NCBI GenBank assembly: GCA_022661535.1
Contig: JAKULF010000002.1
Location: forward strand, 186,001-250,000
Length of the DNA: 64,000 nt
DNA from: Eutypa lata
Taxonomy: Eukaryota > Ascomycota > Sordariomycetes > Xylariales > Diatrypaceae
Direction of reading: 5' to 3'
The notes under the pieces are model-generated. The model had not been told where the DNA came from. It ran no database searches and was given only the letters and a program-made list of their open reading frames with translations. Every line of letters begins with the position of its first letter. The first letter of the stretch is position 1. Both the position numbers and the translations under genes were made by a program. Below, piece after piece: positions 60,190 through 64,000 of this stretch.

Positions 60190-61141
60190 ATGGCGACAGA
60201 GACTATGGCAGCTATTGGCATAACGGATCGGGAAGCAACCCTGGAGTACATCAGACCCGATTCCAAGGTCAATAGGCGGTACATGACAGCCGGAAAAGAG
60301 GTCAACACCGGCAAGTATGAGAAGAAGAGGGTCCTTATCCGAGATGGCCGGCCAGATTTGGAGAAAATTACATTGCAGACCATGGGATTCCAGCTCATGA
60401 AGCATCAATCAGACGTAAGTGCATGCCTTTGAGCTCGTTTACCGTTGTCCGCTCTCTACAGCCAGTCTTGTGCTAAAGCCCCCCTCTCAGGTACGCGACT
60501 GGTCCAACATGTCTGAGTTAGAGACATCCTATAGTGACGAGATCCGCGAAGTCATTAGCAATGTGACAGGTGCGGATAAGGTCATCGTCTTCGGACCAGT
60601 ACGGCGAACCACACGCGACAAGGTTGCCAACGAGAGCGGTCAGTGGAATGATCAGCCTCCAGCTTCGGACGTACATGTAGACTTCACCCCTCTTCGTGCG
60701 GAGTGGCTGGCCGACGACTTTGCCAAACAAAACGGTCTCAATAGGAGCGATTACAAGCGCGTCCAGATCATCAATATTTGGCGTGCGGTCAGCCCGGGTC
60801 CGCAAAACTGGCCGTTGGCCGTGTGTCGTGGGGACAAAATCGATGATGAGGAGGGAGTCATCAATCATTCCATCTATGGAGATACTATCCCAGACCTCCA
60901 AAATCTCCCAGATCTCCCAGACGACCCGACGCACCCTGAAGGGTCATTGTTTGTCTACCGGCCAAGCCATCAATGGATGTACTTCAGCGATATGACCAAA
61001 GATGAGATTCTCATGTTCAAAATCTACGATTCCAATCAGAAGAAGCCGTGGAGGGTGCCTCACTCTGCCTTTATGAACGAGATGGAAGGAACGAAGACGC
61101 GAGAGAGTGTGGAGATTCGAACAATTTGCTTTTTTAAATAA
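60190..61141 (+). CDS. CmcJ/NvfI-type (GA4 desaturase-like) oxygenase family protein
   Basis: Two exons, 60190-60414 and 60491-61141, joined in phase 0; 876 nt, 291 aa. The family covers fungal 2-oxoglutarate/Fe(II)-type oxygenases such as NvfI and proteins annotated as CmcJ-like. Blocks seen: VFGPVRRT, VHVDFTPLRA with the His-x-Asp pair expected to bind iron, INIWRAVSPGPQNWPLAVC, YFSDMTKDEILMFKIYDS, and WRVPHSAF with the distal His, then RESVEIRT. All three presumed metal ligands are present. Expected role: hydroxylation, desaturation or ring rearrangement of a pathway intermediate. The substrate is not inferable. The gene is divergently paired with the metallo-hydrolase and followed by homogentisate dioxygenase. 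Confidence 0.88.
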
Positions 61142-61944
61142 TCTATCTAGTGATTCAACACTTTCAGGTAGCAATTGATTCTTCTCGCAAATACGAATGT
61201 CCACAGGTGCCTCGTGTCATTTCGCTTTGGTTTATCAAACAGGGCTAGACTCTAGGTACTAACAAGTCTAAGAGCTGTATATTTCAATATTTACTGATGC
61301 GTCCATGGATTAAACGAAAATATTATGAACGAAAGATTAACTTTGTAGTCCATGGATAATCATAAAACCCGTTGATTACCCATGGCACAACTTCAGGTAT
61401 AAAAATTATCATTCTATCAGACGAACCTTCTGAGGACTGAATATAAACTTTTAAACCAACGTGTTGTTAACTATGTACAACTTAAACTATTAAGTTGTTA
61501 AAATTGTAATTTCTTGCGATTAGCACTAAAGGATTACTCGAACTATACGTAGTAGGTAGGGTACCCCTTTTGTGGGACGGTCAGGTAATCCCTGTCGTAA
61601 GTGGGATTTGTATAACTAATTCCTAGCTTAAATCCGCCACAACTATACTTAAATCAACATCCTTTGAACCGGCCAATCCCACCTTTTCACCTCTTATATC
61701 CCCTATCCGTCTGCACCACGAAAATAGCGCCGAGACGCAAGTGTGTTTTCGGCTACCCCATGTTCTAGTTCCGGCTACCCCACCGGCTGCTTCGGTAGAC
61801 CATGAGAGTCAAGGGAAGCGGCAATCTTCGTTATCACAGTCCGTTTCTGTGATTGAGCCCTCCGCTTTTCCCAGACTTACTCCCAGACCTCCACGAAATT
61901 TTTCAATACAGCGAAAAGGTTCAGAAACCCAGATCGCAGTTGCA
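61142..61944. promoter_or_regulatory. Promoter region of homogentisate dioxygenase with a direct repeat
   Basis: CGGCTACCCCA occurs twice, at 61750-61760 and 61772-61782 (22-bp spacing), with another CGG and CCGG nearby. A frame upstream of the ATG is open from 61741 but starts at GTG, so the ATG at 61945 is preferred. The rest of the region shows nothing recognisable. Confidence 0.5.
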
Positions 61945-63540
61945 ATGCCTACCACAGGCGAATATCAGAAGATTTTTCACTGGGCCGAGACGCAGAAGGA
62001 TGGGACTATCCCTTCCTTTGCGGTCCGGAAGAATGATCCCTATGAGTATCTCTCGGGTTTCAATAACCACTTCGAATCGGAGGCGACCGAGGGAACGATC
62101 CCCCGAGGGCAGAATAGCCCTCGATCTGCTAGGTTTGGGCTGTACACCGAGCAGATTACGGGGTCTGCCTTTGTCGCTCCGCGACACATGAACAGAAATG
62201 CATGGCTGTACAGAGCGCGCCCCGCGGTTGCTCACCAGGGCTTTGTCAGTTTTTTTCAAGTTCAGGAACACGAATGAGTAATTACGTCCTACTGACCGCG
62301 CTAGTGCAGACCGACCTTCGAAACGTCGAGGGGACAGAGAGCTGCTTTCTACCACTGAATCCTCGTGTACACCTCTCCCCAACGCAGCTTGCCTGGGTAG
62401 GGATCTATTTTCTACCCTTAATAACACTATTATTTGTATCTAATTGTTTTTTTAGCTTCCCTTTGATATTGTCGACGGTACCGACTTTGTTACCGGGCTT
62501 CGCACCATTGCCGGATCTGGTGACCCCAGTTTGAGGGAGGGTTTAGCAACCCACGTCTATACTGCTACCAAGAGCATGGAGAAGCGCGCATTCGTCAACT
62601 CAGACGGGGACTTCCTTATCGTTCCACAGCAAGGCGCCCTGAATATCCAGACGGAGTTCGGGCCGCTTTACGTTCAACCTGGCGAGATTTGTGTCATTCA
62701 GCGTGGTCTCCGCTTTAGGGTTACAGTCGAGGGGCCGACGCGAGGTTACATCCTGGAGATATGGGGTGCCAACTTCGAACTGCCAGAGCTTGGACCCCTG
62801 GGTTCGAATGGTCTTGCCAATTCTCGTGACTTCCTTCACCCCAAGGCAAAGTTCGAGGTCACCCACGATGATCCTTGGGAGATTGTTTACAAGCTTGGTG
62901 GCAAGTTCTTCCGCAGTACTCAGAATCACTCCCCGTTTGATGTGGTTGCTTGGCATGGGAACTACGTGCCCTACAAGTATGATCTCACCAAGTTCGTCAA
63001 CGTCGGGTCCATCTCCGTGGATCATATCGACCCATCGATATTCTGCGTTCTAACCGCTAAGTCGCGGGATCCAACTGCACCTCTCGCGGATTTCCTGATC
63101 TTCTCGCCGCGTTGGGATGTGGCATCGCACACGTATAGACCTCCGTATTACCATCGCAATGCAGCTTCTGAGCTCATGGGCCTTATATATGGCGAGTATG
63201 GCGGTCGATCGGACTCATTTCAGCCAGGTGGCGTCTCATTCGAGTGTGGTATGGTGCCGCACGGTGTGGCCTACGAAGTAGGGGTTACCTTTTTATTTTT
63301 CTCTCCCACTCTATTCATTCAACGGACCGCTAATGTACACCGCAGGAGTTCTCAGCAGCTAGCGAACAGGCTCCTCCTGAAACTCGCATTTCCGAGGCCT
63401 CGATTGCTTTCATGTTTGAGAGCAGCAGGCCATTCACAGTCACGGATTGGGCTTGGAAAAGCAATAAGAAGCATGAGCACAATCCCAATATGTGGGATGG
63501 TCTGGTAGAGAACTTTTCCAAACACAATATAAATGCTTGA
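61945..63540 (+). CDS. hmgA: Homogentisate 1,2-dioxygenase
   Basis: Four exons: 61945-62244, 62310-62396, 62456-63277 and 63346-63540; 1404 nt, 467 aa, the normal length. Iron-dependent ring-cleaving dioxygenase that converts homogentisate to maleylacetoacetate in phenylalanine/tyrosine catabolism. Family text is continuous: YLSGFNNHFESEA, ITGSAFVAPRHMNRNAWLYR, LSPTQLAW/LPFDIVDGTDFV, GSGDPSLREGLATHVY, GDFLIVPQQGALNIQTEFG. Iron ligands are in YHRNAASELMG (His and Glu) and MVPHGVAYE (His). The first donor is the unusual GTCAGT, but only this join gives HQGF/TDLRNVEGTESCFL in frame. No fumarylacetoacetase or zeta-class isomerase is visible in the window, so this may be a second, cluster-bound paralogue. 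Confidence 0.93.
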
Positions 63541-64000
63541 ACAATTCTGAGTTGCGGGCAGATAACTCACAAAGGAGTGGGCTCAGCCGAGGGAACGGTT
63601 GGTAAAACTTAGTACGTGGATGAAGGCGGTCAAATTTCCCCAGATTGGATCTCAGGCCCGATAGTCTGTCTCAATATACTCAATATACTGTCATTACCAA
63701 GTAATGTGGAACTCAAATGGCTTAGGTTGATTATTGGTGACCCGCATGATACAGGTTATGAACAACTAATGTGTGAGACGAAAAGCTCAGATAAAGTAGC
63801 TATCTACCAAACGCCTATGATGACCTCGAATAGGTATCTCAAGTCATTCGCCGCAATTGAACTGGGAGGGGGAAACTTAGGGGTACCATTTTAGCTCATA
63901 TTTTTTAACCTCATTTACGGTTGGTTTAATAATGTTGTAATATGTGAACTCTCGTCAAGATTCTAATACTAACCGATATAAATTGTGTGAATAGAACATA
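63541..64000. other. Right-end flank, nothing recognised
   Basis: 3' flank of the dioxygenase gene. The 92-codon frame at 63616-63894 has no recognisable content. Confidence 0.5.

Noticed and set aside
61741..61944. N-terminal extension of homogentisate dioxygenase in frame
   Set aside because: It would start at GTG and adds a non-conserved Ser/Pro-rich stretch; the ATG at 61945 gives the family length.
63616..63894. 92-codon frame at the right edge
   Set aside because: No recognisable content, no splice signals, and it lies in the 3' flank of the dioxygenase gene.

Overview
The window is nuclear DNA of a filamentous ascomycete (Pezizomycotina; Sordariomycetes-like by general feel, but the sequence does not fix the class). 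Genes are split by short introns of about 50-180 bp with GTRNGT-type donors and CTRAC-type branch sites. Both strands are used, there are no operons, and AT-rich blocks carry the C-to-T / G-to-A signature of repeat-induced point mutation (RIP). I rebuilt exon structures by hand; all spliced models given stay in frame from ATG to stop.

Left part (1-13 kb): an SDR oxidoreductase; a large decayed conserved fungal gene with at least three in-frame stops and several frame changes; an Eco1-type zinc-finger protein lacking the acetyltransferase domain; the V-ATPase assembly factor VMA12, divergent from the mitochondrial polyprenyl diphosphate synthase COQ1; and a secreted GH18-type protein.

Middle part (13-40 kb): a secreted GtaA-type glutaminase; a Zn2Cys6 transcription factor; an atypical HGD-type kinase; a PPPDE-like thiol peptidase; an Old Yellow Enzyme; a rhodopsin-fold membrane protein with a 20-nt micro-exon; an unrecognised protein; a six-cysteine small secreted protein; an NmrA-like protein; a small secreted M15-like (bacterial-type) metallopeptidase homologue; and a CrzA-like zinc-finger-only protein. 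Gene-poor spacers of 0.3-2 kb lie between them.

Repeat region (40-53 kb): two inverted copies of one non-autonomous-looking element, A (about 40045-43140) and B (about 51679-52905). Copy A keeps an intact hairpin minisatellite and CCTA tracts. Copy B is the same sequence after saturating C-to-T / G-to-A change, so its long TTTA microsatellite is the mutated form of a CCTA tract. Copy A also holds a 1.9-kb AT-rich insertion. Between the copies lie a GST, a broken duplicate of its 3' end, two small membrane/secreted ORFs and an AtuA-domain gene.

Right part (45-64 kb): GST (etherase-like), AtuA-domain protein, a broken 3-hydroxyisobutyrate-dehydrogenase-like gene, SDR, MFS transporter, metallo-beta-lactamase-fold hydrolase, CmcJ/NvfI-type oxygenase and homogentisate 1,2-dioxygenase. 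I infer a catabolic cluster that imports an aromatic or ether compound, processes it by oxidation, lactone opening and glutathione chemistry, and ends in homogentisate ring cleavage. The RIP-mutated repeat lies inside this cluster.
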